Source: Ruminiclostridium sp. (GTDB lineage Bacteria; Bacillota; Clostridia; Oscillospirales; Oscillospiraceae). Taken from it: a stretch of DNA of 6,913 bases. The position numbers were made by a program, and so were the translations under genes. This document shows, piece after piece, positions 1-6,600 of the stretch (the first letter of the stretch is position 1; every line of letters begins with the position of its first letter). The notes beneath the pieces were generated by a model that was given only the letters and a program-made list of their open reading frames with translations, ran no database searches and had not been told where the DNA came from. Location: contig JABUSR010000235.1 in NCBI GenBank assembly GCA_021442645.1, positions 1 through 6,913 on the forward strand, given 5' to 3'.

Positions 1-132
1 CGTGTGTTGATTGATGAAGAGAACCCTCAGGATCTGGATGTCACGTTCACCACGCTGATGGGCGATGAAGTCGAACCGCGCCGGGAGTTCATTGAGACGA
101 ACGCAAAATATGCGACGAATATTGACGTATAA
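1..132 (+). CDS. gyrB: DNA gyrase subunit B, C-terminal end (partial)
   Basis: Translating from base 1 in frame gives 43 residues and a TAA stop. They contain TLMGDEVEPRREFIETNAKY and end NIDV. The LMGD-x-VEPRR-x-FIE-x-NA block and the short NIDV/NLDI end are the signature of the GyrB C-terminus, in the TOPRIM/tail region of the ATP-hydrolysing subunit of the cytoplasmic A2B2 gyrase that introduces negative supercoils. ParE ends differently, so GyrB is the better reading. The start and about 600 residues lie outside the window. No gyrA follows; instead a convergent CHR gene ends 29 bases away. I see no GC-rich hairpin with a T-run after the stop, so gyrB termination is not explained. Third-position GC is about 60% by hand count, between the two halves of the neighbouring CHR gene. 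Confidence 0.93.
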   Translation, partial: RVLIDEENPQDLDVTFTTLMGDEVEPRREFIETNAKYATNIDV

Positions 133-161
133 ACGGCAACATCTAAATTTGCATATTTCAT

Positions 162-509
162 TTAAAAATAGATTTTTGGCAAAACGGAAAGGAATTGCAT
201 GGACGAACATATCTTTGACAAAATAGAAGCAACAATGAGAATTACAACAATAGAAGGTGTAATTTCCCCTAAAGTAGCAACAAGACCTCCAAAGTATCCA
301 GCACTGTGTGTTCCAACATAGGTAGCCATATTGATGCCGATAGGCCCGGGGGTGGCCTCAGAAATGGCGATCATACTGGCCAGATCGGCGGCGGTGAACC
401 AGCCGGTGCGGGTGGAGAGATCAAAGAGGAAGGGGACTGTGGCCATGCCACCGCCCACAGAGAAGCAGCCAACCACAAAAAACTCCCAGTACAGGCGTAG
501 GAAAATCAT
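162..509 (-). CDS. CHR-domain (chromate transporter family) protein, C-terminally truncated
   Basis: The 115-residue membrane protein belongs to the short CHR (chromate ion transporter) family. The family signatures are present: FSVGGGMATVPFL at residues 16-28 and EATPGPIGINMATYVG at 51-66, followed by a hydrophobic segment at 83-98. Its ATG overlaps the stop of the upstream CHR gene as ATGA, with GGGAGA eight bases before the ATG, so the two are translationally coupled. Short CHR proteins normally come as unequal pairs of about 180 residues that assemble with opposite topology. This one stops near 115, and after residue about 99 (SKICSSMQF...) I see no family similarity, so about the last 65-80 residues and several helices are missing. 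Reading the other minus frames toward gyrB did not recover the lost part. Codons 1-59 have about 75% GC at third positions and codons 60-99 about 20%. It is probably a non-functional remnant, or a mis-joined sequence. Confidence 0.85.
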   Translation of the reverse strand: MIFLRLYWEFFVVGCFSVGGGMATVPFLFDLSTRTGWFTAADLASMIAISEATPGPIGINMATYVGTHSAGYFGGLVATLGEITPSIVVILIVASILSKICSSMQFLSVLPKIYF

Positions 510-1054
510 GGCCGGTTCTCCCTTCGAGAGAGGACGGCAGAGAGAAGGCCGACGACAAAGGCCCCCAAAACCAGGAGCGGGGGGGAGAGCTTTACAAAGG
601 CCGCCAGGAGGAAGACCAAGAGGAAGACCAGGAAGGTGGGGAGATCCAGAACGGCCTTCCGGTAGAGTTTTACCGTGCTGTTGATGATGAGGGCGGCGAC
701 GCAGGCCCGGATGCCTGTCAGGGCGTACTGGACCGTTGGGTAGTCAGCATAGGCCCAGAAGAAGGCTGAAATGACCAGGACGATGAGGATTGGCGGGGTC
801 AGTAGGCCTGCCGTGGCGCACAGGGCCCCGACAAACCCACGGGTCTGATAGCCGCAGAAGGTGGAGACATTCACAGAGATCACGCCGGGGGTGCACTGGG
901 CGATGGCGTGGATGTCCAGCAGCTCTTCGTCAGTGAGCCATTGCTTCTTCATGACAAGCTCCCGCTGGAAGAAGGGGAGCATGGCGTAGCCGCCGCCGAA
1001 GCAGCTGGCGCTGATTCGGGCGAAGGTGAGAAAGAGTTCCAGTCTTTTTGCCAT
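506..1054 (-). CDS. chrA: CHR-domain (chromate transporter family) protein, first of pair
   Basis: The protein has 182 residues and spans the membrane several times. The start MAKRLELFLTFARISASCFG is preferred over the ATG at 1126 because GGAGG sits seven bases upstream and the family begins here. The longer reading would add 24 residues encoded by a terminator hairpin and its spacer. Visible family marks are FGGGYAMLPF at 19-28, the QCTPGVISVNVSTF stretch at 53-66, the ALTGIRACVAALI segment at 111-123, and strongly hydrophobic helices at 138-154 and 159-175. Short-chain CHR proteins work as two-gene pairs and are linked to chromate efflux in some bacteria. Many members have no tested substrate, so chromate is a family label here. 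The length is normal. The gene overlaps the next CHR gene by four bases, but that partner is truncated, so a working pair is doubtful. Confidence 0.9.
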   Translation of the reverse strand: MAKRLELFLTFARISASCFGGGYAMLPFFQRELVMKKQWLTDEELLDIHAIAQCTPGVISVNVSTFCGYQTRGFVGALCATAGLLTPPILIVLVISAFFWAYADYPTVQYALTGIRACVAALIINSTVKLYRKAVLDLPTFLVFLLVFLLAAFVKLSPPLLVLGAFVVGLLSAVLSRRENRP

Positions 1055-1070
1055 GGAAAAGCCTCCGTGG

Positions 1071-1109
1071 TGAAAACAAAATAAAGAGGACGGGTGGGAA
1101 CACCCGCCC
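1071..1109 (-). terminator. Intrinsic terminator or attenuator between dipeptidase and CHR genes
   Basis: On the minus strand a GC-rich hairpin lies 18 bases after the dipeptidase stop. It has a six-pair core CGGGTG/CACCCG (1091-1096 with 1101-1106) around a four-base loop, extended by two more G-C pairs after one mismatch. It is followed directly by TCTTTATTTTGTTTT. That is the form of a Rho-independent terminator. The downstream CHR ribosome binding site starts within 10 bases of the U-rich tail and I see no promoter in between, so CHR expression probably depends on readthrough. The tail is interrupted by C, A and G, so termination may be incomplete. Confidence 0.72.
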
Positions 1110-1126
1110 TTAGCACTGAGTGGCAA

Positions 1127-2524
1127 TCAGGAGCACAGTTCTAGGATGACCTGGGCGTAAATCTTGGCGGCAGTGAGCAGGTCCTTGATATTTACCCGCT
1201 CGTCAGGGCCGTGGAGGTTAGAGACGAAGCCTGGCATGCTGGCCCCGAAGGCCACACCGCCGGGGATGCCGTGGACATAGGTGCCGCCGCCGATGGCGAT
1301 GCACTGGCTTTTGCGGCCACTGTACATCTCGTAGCATCTGGCCAGGGTTTGAATCAGCGGATCCTCAGCGGGGACATGGTGGGGAGGGTCGATTTCACCT
1401 TTGACGGAAAAGCCGGCCCGTCCCAATGCAGCCTCTGCCGGCAACCGAATGGTTTCATCGGTGCCGCACAGAGGGGTGCGTGTATCAAAACGGCCTTCAA
1501 GGCCTGTATCATCCAGAGAGATGCGGGTAAAGGCCAGGCTAAGATGGCCGGACAGATCGTCGGACTGGGAAATCCCCAATGCCTCGCCGGTGAAGTCGCC
1601 GTGCGGGAACAGGGCAGCCAGGTTGCGGATGGCCAGGGTGGAAGGGGCGTCTGCCAAGGGCAAAGCGGCCAGCAGGGACACCAAGGCGGTCTGGGCGTTG
1701 TGGCCCTCCTCAGGGGTAGACCCATGGGCTGCCACGCCGCTGCACAGGATGCGGACCCCGTTCTCTTGCTGCGTTAGGGTAAAGGTGATGTTGGGTTCCA
1801 AATCCAGGGTGTCGCAGACGGCCTGGATGTCCTGGGGAGTCAGGCCCAGTACCAGAGCCTGCGCCTTGGGGGGGACCATGTTCAGCCGAGGGCCGCCAGT
1901 AAGAGAGGAGACCCGAGGCAGAACGGTCACGGCGGGCCATCCTGCGGTGAAGGTGGGCTGATAGTGCCCTTTCTCGATGTTGATGATGGGGAAGTCGGCA
2001 TCCGGGGAGATGGTATAGGGGGCATAGGGATGCCGGTCGTAGTACCAGTGGATATCCCGGAACCCGGTCTCTTCGTCGGTACCCAGAATCATGCGGACAT
2101 TTTTCTTCAGGGGGACGCCCAGATCCTTTACAGCCTTCATGGCCAGCAGGGCAGCCACCATAGGCCCCTTGTCGTCGTCGGTGCCCCGGCCGTAGAGGAT
2201 GCCGTCTACCAGCTTGGGCTTGAAGGGAGTGGTCTGGGTCCAGTCCTCTCCACCGTCCACCACATCCAGATGACCTAAGATATGCAGGGCGGTTTCCTGC
2301 TTGTTCAGATCGATGACACCCACATAGCCTTCCAGGTTTTCCCCGGGGAGCCCCAGCTCTTCCGAGAGACGGAGCATCTCATCCAGCGCAGCGGCGGGAC
2401 CCTCACCGAAGGGCATGCCGGGCCGGGCTGCTCCGGTGGTGCTTTCGATTCGGACCATGCGGGAGACGGAATGCACCAGCAGGTCCTCCTTATCGGAAAA
2501 ATAGGCGTTGATACGCTGCTGCAT
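1127..2524 (-). CDS. pepV: M20-family metal-dependent dipeptidase, PepV/Sapep type
   Basis: The 465-residue cytoplasmic enzyme hydrolyses dipeptides with two divalent metal ions (Zn or Mn). Start MQQRINAYFSDKEDLL is chosen over the ATG at 2560 because AGGAGG lies nine bases upstream and family members begin this way. The metal-site residues align with Lactobacillus PepV (His87, Asp119, Glu153/Glu154, Asp177, His439) at nearly constant offset: GHLDVVD (His85), GTDDDKG (Asp117), TDEETG (Glu151 catalytic base, Glu152), SPDADFP (Asp175) and NLHGPDERV (His438). The lid-domain substrate residues Asn215, His267 (AAHGSTPEEG) and Arg349 (DTRTP) are also present, so the enzyme looks intact. Length matches PepV (about 470). 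It starts one base after the stop of the regulator gene, so the two share an mRNA. Substrate range (L-L dipeptides, beta-Ala-His, or dipeptides with a D-residue) cannot be decided from sequence. Confidence 0.92.
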   Translation of the reverse strand: MQQRINAYFSDKEDLLVHSVSRMVRIESTTGAARPGMPFGEGPAAALDEMLRLSEELGLPGENLEGYVGVIDLNKQETALHILGHLDVVDGGEDWTQTTPFKPKLVDGILYGRGTDDDKGPMVAALLAMKAVKDLGVPLKKNVRMILGTDEETGFRDIHWYYDRHPYAPYTISPDADFPIINIEKGHYQPTFTAGWPAVTVLPRVSSLTGGPRLNMVPPKAQALVLGLTPQDIQAVCDTLDLEPNITFTLTQQENGVRILCSGVAAHGSTPEEGHNAQTALVSLLAALPLADAPSTLAIRNLAALFPHGDFTGEALGISQSDDLSGHLSLAFTRISLDDTGLEGRFDTRTPLCGTDETIRLPAEAALGRAGFSVKGEIDPPHHVPAEDPLIQTLARCYEMYSGRKSQCIAIGGGTYVHGIPGGVAFGASMPGFVSNLHGPDERVNIKDLLTAAKIYAQVILELCS

Positions 2525-2525
2525 C

Positions 2526-3182
2526 TTACCGGTCCTCCTTGTTGTCCGAACCGGAAACACCTGCCGAAGGCCGGGAATTCACCTCATCCAGATACTTGTA
2601 AATGGTATAGCGGGAGACTCCCAGGTGGGTGGCAACATAGGGGACCGCACGGCGGTAGGAAAAGGCGTCCATCTCCTTCAGGTACTCGATGACCCGGAGG
2701 CGGGCGGCCTTGTTCATCTCCCGGGTGGGCTTGCCAACCCGCAGTACGGCGGCGTCGAACAGTTCCCCGATGCCGGTGTCCCGGGGCTTGTACATGGCGC
2801 TGTGGAAGTCGATTTCCGTGTGCATCAGATCCAGTAGGACCCGGTTCACATAGGTCAGGGGTGTAAAATCATAATTTATGCCAAAGCCGTAGTGATAGTC
2901 GTCCCCTTTGATGGAAAAGGTGGAGCTCTTGGTCTGTTGGCCGCTGGGAGTGACCGCCAGCAAGTTGACCACATCACCATCTAGGTGGAGATCCTGCTCT
3001 ATGCCGGTGACGTCCAGGGTTGAGCCCACAGAGCGGCCGGACACATGCCCGTTGTAGATGGCCAGAACAGGGTGGAGGGGGTCTGACAGGTCATTGATCA
3101 CGGTTTCACAGTTGGAGCCAAACATCTCGGCAATGCCTTTGGCCATTCGGTCCAACACATCAAATGCTTCTTCACGGGTCAT
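2526..3182 (-). CDS. YheO/DauR-family transcriptional regulator (PAS-like plus helix-turn-helix)
   Basis: The 218-residue protein has the two-part YheO/DauR layout. Residues about 5-115 form the YheO-like PAS domain (MAKGIAEMFGSNCETVINDL, then GRSVGSTLDVTG at 49-60, TKSSTFSIKGDD at 84-95 and GFGINYDFTPL at 99-109). Residues about 140-200 form the C-terminal HTH, with RRAVPYVATHLGVSRYTIYK at 177-196 as its core. DauR of Pseudomonas represses a D-arginine catabolic operon, and E. coli YheO is uncharacterised; the ligand here is unknown. A GAGGTG Shine-Dalgarno lies seven bases before the ATG and overlaps a small palindrome. The gene heads the operon, one base before the dipeptidase, so it most likely controls that enzyme and itself. 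A hydrophilic tail of about 16 residues follows the HTH. Family assignment is firm, the regulated pathway is inference. Confidence 0.9.
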   Translation of the reverse strand: MTREEAFDVLDRMAKGIAEMFGSNCETVINDLSDPLHPVLAIYNGHVSGRSVGSTLDVTGIEQDLHLDGDVVNLLAVTPSGQQTKSSTFSIKGDDYHYGFGINYDFTPLTYVNRVLLDLMHTEIDFHSAMYKPRDTGIGELFDAAVLRVGKPTREMNKAARLRVIEYLKEMDAFSYRRAVPYVATHLGVSRYTIYKYLDEVNSRPSAGVSGSDNKEDR

Positions 3183-3192
3183 TTGGATTCAC

Positions 3193-3203
3193 CTCATAAT
3201 GAG
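3193..3203 (-). promoter_or_regulatory. Small palindrome overlapping the regulator's ribosome binding site
   Basis: CTCAT-T-ATGAG is a perfect 11-base inverted repeat whose right arm shares three bases with the GAGGTG Shine-Dalgarno of the DauR-like regulator (3190-3195). A protein bound here, or a short stem in the mRNA, would block translation or early transcription, so it could be an autoregulatory operator. A palindrome this short can easily occur by chance. No convincing -35/-10 pair was found between it and the secG terminator; the best -10-like string is TATAGA at 3229-3234, without a good -35. Confidence 0.25.
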
Positions 3204-3236
3204 AAAGTGTGGCATGGAGCGGGACATTTCTATAAG

Positions 3237-3269
3237 AAAATGCCCTTCCGACCAATGGAAGGGCATTTT
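3237..3269 (-). terminator. Intrinsic terminator of secG
   Basis: A perfect 13-pair inverted repeat (AAAATGCCCTTCC, 3237-3249, with GGAAGGGCATTTT, 3257-3269) encloses a seven-base loop. It begins 13 bases after the secG stop. Read on the minus strand the GC part is followed by TTTTCTTAT, as expected of a Rho-independent terminator. The A/T ends make the hairpin nearly symmetrical, but no plus-strand gene would need it. It separates secG from the regulator-dipeptidase-CHR operon. Confidence 0.9.
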
Positions 3270-3282
3270 GGAAGGAACGCAA

Positions 3283-3516
3283 TTAGTGAGGCAGCAGGCT
3301 CAGGGAGAGAGTCAGAATCACGAAGACCAGGCTGACCCACTTGGTCCACTTTGCCAGCTTTGCATCCACGGACTTTGCCTGGCTCTTGGACAGGAAAGAC
3401 TCGCTTGCGCCGCCGATGGTGCCCAGGCCGGAGTGCTTGCCCGACTGGCCCAGAACAAATACAATGAGGACAATGCCAACCAGAACCTGGATGACAGAGA
3501 CGATATTAGTTGCCAT
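3283..3516 (-). CDS. secG: Preprotein translocase subunit SecG
   Basis: The 77-residue protein has two membrane helices (about residues 4-22 and 58-75). Between them is the SecG hallmark loop VLGQSGKHSGLGTIGGASES (21-40), followed by a charged stretch. SecG is the small accessory subunit of the SecYEG channel in the cytoplasmic membrane and assists SecA-driven export. The start MATNIVSVIQVLVG is chosen over the ATG at 3567 because AAAGGA precedes it by nine bases and it matches family length (about 75-80). It is a single-gene unit, with a promoter at 3599-3627 and a strong terminator at 3237-3269. In many Firmicutes secG is followed by rnr and smpB; here neither is present downstream. The neighbouring SLH protein is a Sec substrate, but nothing shows the adjacency is functional. 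Confidence 0.95.
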   Translation of the reverse strand: MATNIVSVIQVLVGIVLIVFVLGQSGKHSGLGTIGGASESFLSKSQAKSVDAKLAKWTKWVSLVFVILTLSLSLLPH

Positions 3517-3560
3517 AATGGTAATTCCTTTCAAATATTTGTGATCTGCATACATGATAA

Positions 3561-3581
3561 ATCCCACTTATAACATGGGAT
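3561..3581 (-). other. Small hairpin in the secG leader
   Basis: On the minus strand ATCCCA pairs with TGGGAT around a nine-base loop (TGTTATAAG). It lies in the predicted leader of about 75 bases between the secG promoter and the secG ribosome binding site. It is too small and AT-rich in its loop to be a known riboswitch class, and there is no U-run after it. It may affect mRNA stability, or it may be chance. Confidence 0.3.
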
Positions 3582-3598
3582 ACAGTTGACTATCCTAT

Positions 3599-3627
3599 AT
3601 GCTAACATACTCTGTTCTGTTTTGCAA
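3599..3627 (-). promoter_or_regulatory. Predicted sigma-A promoter of secG
   Basis: The minus strand shows TTGCAA (3627-3622), a 17-base spacer and TAGCAT (3604-3599). A TG one base before the -10 makes it an extended -10 element (TGTTAGCAT). Each hexamer matches the consensus at four of six positions. It lies between the stop of the glycosidase gene and secG, with transcription expected to start near 3592. No strong terminator separates it from the glycosidase gene, so some readthrough into secG is also possible. Confidence 0.6.
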
Positions 3628-3678
3628 GCCCTTTTTCAGGGAAATCCGAAAACAGGTTGCCGGTTTGTCAAGGATGGA

Positions 3679-6600
3679 TTACCACAGGGTGAAGAGCAGC
3701 TTTGCCACCTCTGCCCGGGTAACGGAGTCGTTGGGCCGGAGGCTACCGTTGGAGCCGCTTACCACCTTTAGCCCGGCCAGGACGGAGATGTGCTCCTTGG
3801 ACCAGGAGGGGACGGCGGAGGCATCAGAAAAGGCGGACAGGGAGGCGGAAGGAAAACCCTTGGGCAGGAGACGGCCCAGGATGGTCATGGCTTCCGCCCG
3901 GGTGATGGGAGCGGAAGCATTGGCGTAGAGCAGACCATCGTTGCCCCGGCTGCCCTGCATGATCTCCAGGGAGTAGAGGGCCCTGACAGCGTTCCGATTC
4001 CAACTGGGGATGGCGGCGGTGTCTGCATAAGGGAGAGAGACATGGCTGTATTTTTCCGGGTCGATGCCCAGCCAGCGGGAGGTCATCAGAGCGAAATCAC
4101 CTCGGGTGATAGACTGGTTGGGGTAGAAGAAGAGGGTGCCGTTTACCGAATCGCCAGTGATAATCCCCTGTGCATACAGACTGCTCACGTAGTCCTTGGC
4201 CCAGTGACCGTTTGTGTCAGCAAAGGAGGCCTGATGGGCGGTGCCGGTGAGGCTGGCAGACGCCTGCCCTAGGTTGCCGCAGGGGTCTGCAGCAGTGACG
4301 GAGACCCGGTGGAGCCCAGCGCCCGGAGAGGGCAGGGTGGCTGTGAGGGTTCCGGTAGAGGCGTCGAAGAGGAAGGCCACCGGCCGACCGTCCAGGGTGA
4401 GGGAGATTCGGTCTTTGCTTAGGGCATCTTTGGCGTCGTCTGTGAGCTTGGCAGTGACGGAGGTACCATTGACTGACAGGGAGACTTTGGGAGCTGTGTT
4501 GTCCCAACCGGCCTGGTTGGCCATTACCACCTGATCCAGCCAAATCGTCCCTGAGGCCTTGCTGCCGGATAGGGCCAGTCCGCGGAAGGTGGTCGCCCCG
4601 CTGGGGACGGCGGCGGAGAGCTGTTTCCAGCCGGAGAAATTCAGAGTGCCCAGGGGCTGGGTCAGGTTCGCCCCGTCGGGATCGGTAAAGGAGGCGCTCA
4701 GGGTGTTTCCCGACTGGTCCCCATAGACCCATAGGGAGAGGACTTTGTCGGCGGAGGACAGAGTCTGCGCTGCGGAGAGAGAGGCGGTCCAGTCTTTTAA
4801 TGTATAGGCCGCCCGGAGACTCTGGGTGCCGTATTTAACTTGGGAGGATGCATCAGACAATGTCAGGGAGGCGGTAGAGGAGGTGAACCACGGGTCATTC
4901 CCCTCAAAGTCCGACAGGAGGGTGTACCGGGAGGGGGCCTTTACCGAGACAGAAATGGTGATGGCGTATTTTCCTGCCGCAACCTTGATCTTTCCTGAGG
5001 CGGTGGTCTCTCCAGCGGTGAAAGTTCCGGAACTGCTTATGGTACCAATCGAGGGGTCAGCGGTCCAGGTAAAGCATTCGTCCCTGCCTGTGAGACCCAC
5101 TGTGCGGTAGGAGGCCGAGGCGTCCAGTTCCACCTTCTGGCCGGGGGCCAGGGTCAGGGAGGAGGCGCTCTTTCCCGTAGACCGGTCCACCACAGAGATG
5201 GAATCCGGGGTATCGTAGACCTGGATGGTGGTGCTGCCTGCGGCCCCGCCGACAGCCGCAGAGACGGTGTACCTGCCGGTGGATACCGGAGCGGTAAAGA
5301 GCCCTGTGTCGCTGACGACACCCTCCGGGGAGTACCAGGTGACTTGGCCCGGGAGGTTATCCATGGGATACCAGCCGGTATCCATGGCGGTGGCGACGCA
5401 CTGGGTGGTGGCACCGGGCAGAAGGGTCAGGCTGCTGGGCGTGACATACAGGGAACCTAGCTTGCCGGTGGGGTTCAGGTTAGAGACCAAGAAGATGGCG
5501 TTGGTTACCGAACGGACCGTTCCCTCCGAAGGGGCATTGATCAGGGTGGAGTCCGAATAGTCCGGATAGGTGGACACCATGGTGGTGGAGCCGCCGCCAT
5601 CCAGCAGGATGGCGTCACGGCAGCCAAGTTCTTTCAGCCGCTGGGCGACCATCTGGATGGTGGCGCCCACACTGTGGCCGCTTTGGCGCCCGTCGATGGT
5701 GTAGAAAATCACACTGCCGTCGGGCTTGACGCCTACGGCGGTCCGAGGAGCAGCGGTAGAGGCGTCCAGCCCGGCGGTAACCTGGCCGTCTGCGAGAATC
5801 CAGTACATGGCACCCACGGCACAGTCTACGTTATTCCAACGGGTGTCGTCGCTGTAGACTTCCAGGTTGAGGGTGTCCCCCGGCTGCAGAGAGTGGAGCA
5901 TATCCTTCAGCCACTGGCCGCCGGTGTCGATGATGGACAGGACGAACTTTCCTTTCGCGATGGTGGTGGCGCCGGTTGCATCGATAACCTGCTCCACCCG
6001 ACAGGGGACAAGAGAGCCGATTTTCAGCTGGTTGGAGGTGGTGAGGGAGACGCCGTCGGCCCCCTTCACGGCTTTGCCGGTGTTGCCCGTGATGGGCGTA
6101 AGAATCACATCGATACCGGGTTTTGTGTTCTTGGTGGTGGTGCCGAAATCATCGGTAAACAGGAAGTAGCCCTCGCCGTCCCGGATTTTGTTAATCTCAG
6201 AGACTTTCAGGGAGTGCCCCTTGAAGTCTGCCCGAAGGGTGAGCGCAGGGGTTCCGATAACAGCGGTACCATCGGCGTTAAAGCCCAAGGCGTGGAGGTA
6301 GGAGGCGGAGGAGCGGAGGATGCCGTCGGTGACCACCAGACCCAGGGGGTTCCCTGTGGCCATCACGAAGTAATCGCCGTTGATTCCGCTGAGGACCCGG
6401 TCCCCCGATTTCTCCAAGTCCCGGGCCATGGTAATCACAGACTGCCGGGCCAGGACGGATGAGCCATAGCTCACTTTAGGTGAGACACTGCGGGAGGGCT
6501 TGTAGGTTACGTAGTTTTCCGTGCGCAGGTCCGATTTGGAGGCGCTCCACATGACCTCCCGGGTCAGGGTGGTGTTGTCACAGATATCTAATGTATAGGA

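Noticed and set aside
164..178. AAAAAT/ATTTTT inverted repeat as a gyrB terminator
   Set aside because: It has only A-T pairs, a two-base loop and no GC stem, so it would not terminate transcription.
571..590. Run of seven Gs as a possible frameshift site in the first CHR gene
   Set aside because: The reading frame and hydrophobic pattern continue normally on both sides to a family-typical length, so no frameshift is needed.
1055..1126. N-terminal extension of the first CHR protein from the ATG at 1126
   Set aside because: The extra 24 residues are encoded by the terminator hairpin and its spacer. The ATG at 1054 has GGAGG at the right distance and matches where the family begins.
2525..2560. 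Dipeptidase start at 2560
   Set aside because: It would overlap the regulator's coding end by 35 bases. The ATG at 2524 has AGGAGG nine bases upstream and keeps the PepV metal residues at family-normal positions.
3517..3567. SecG start at 3567
   Set aside because: It would add 17 polar residues (MGFIMYADHK...) before the first membrane helix. The ATG at 3516 has AAAGGA upstream and gives the usual SecG length.
3629..3641. Terminator for the glycosidase gene (CCCT/AGGG hairpin)
   Set aside because: The stem is only four pairs and no T-run follows on the minus strand. It may be nothing, and no other terminator was seen before secG.
3650..3671. Second secG promoter using a consensus TTGACA (3671-3666, minus strand)
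   Set aside because: No acceptable -10 box lies 16-18 bases downstream (CGGATT or similar), so the element at 3599-3627 is preferred.
5674..6462. 262-residue plus-strand ORF antisense to the glycosidase gene
   Set aside because: It lies wholly inside the well-supported NAGPA/SLH gene, has no recognisable domain and no convincing ribosome binding site. It arises from GC-rich codon use on the other strand. The same holds for the plus-strand ORFs at 1211-1777, 1401-1961, 3790-4272 and 5225-5560, and the minus-strand ones at 4217-4732 and 5154-5414.
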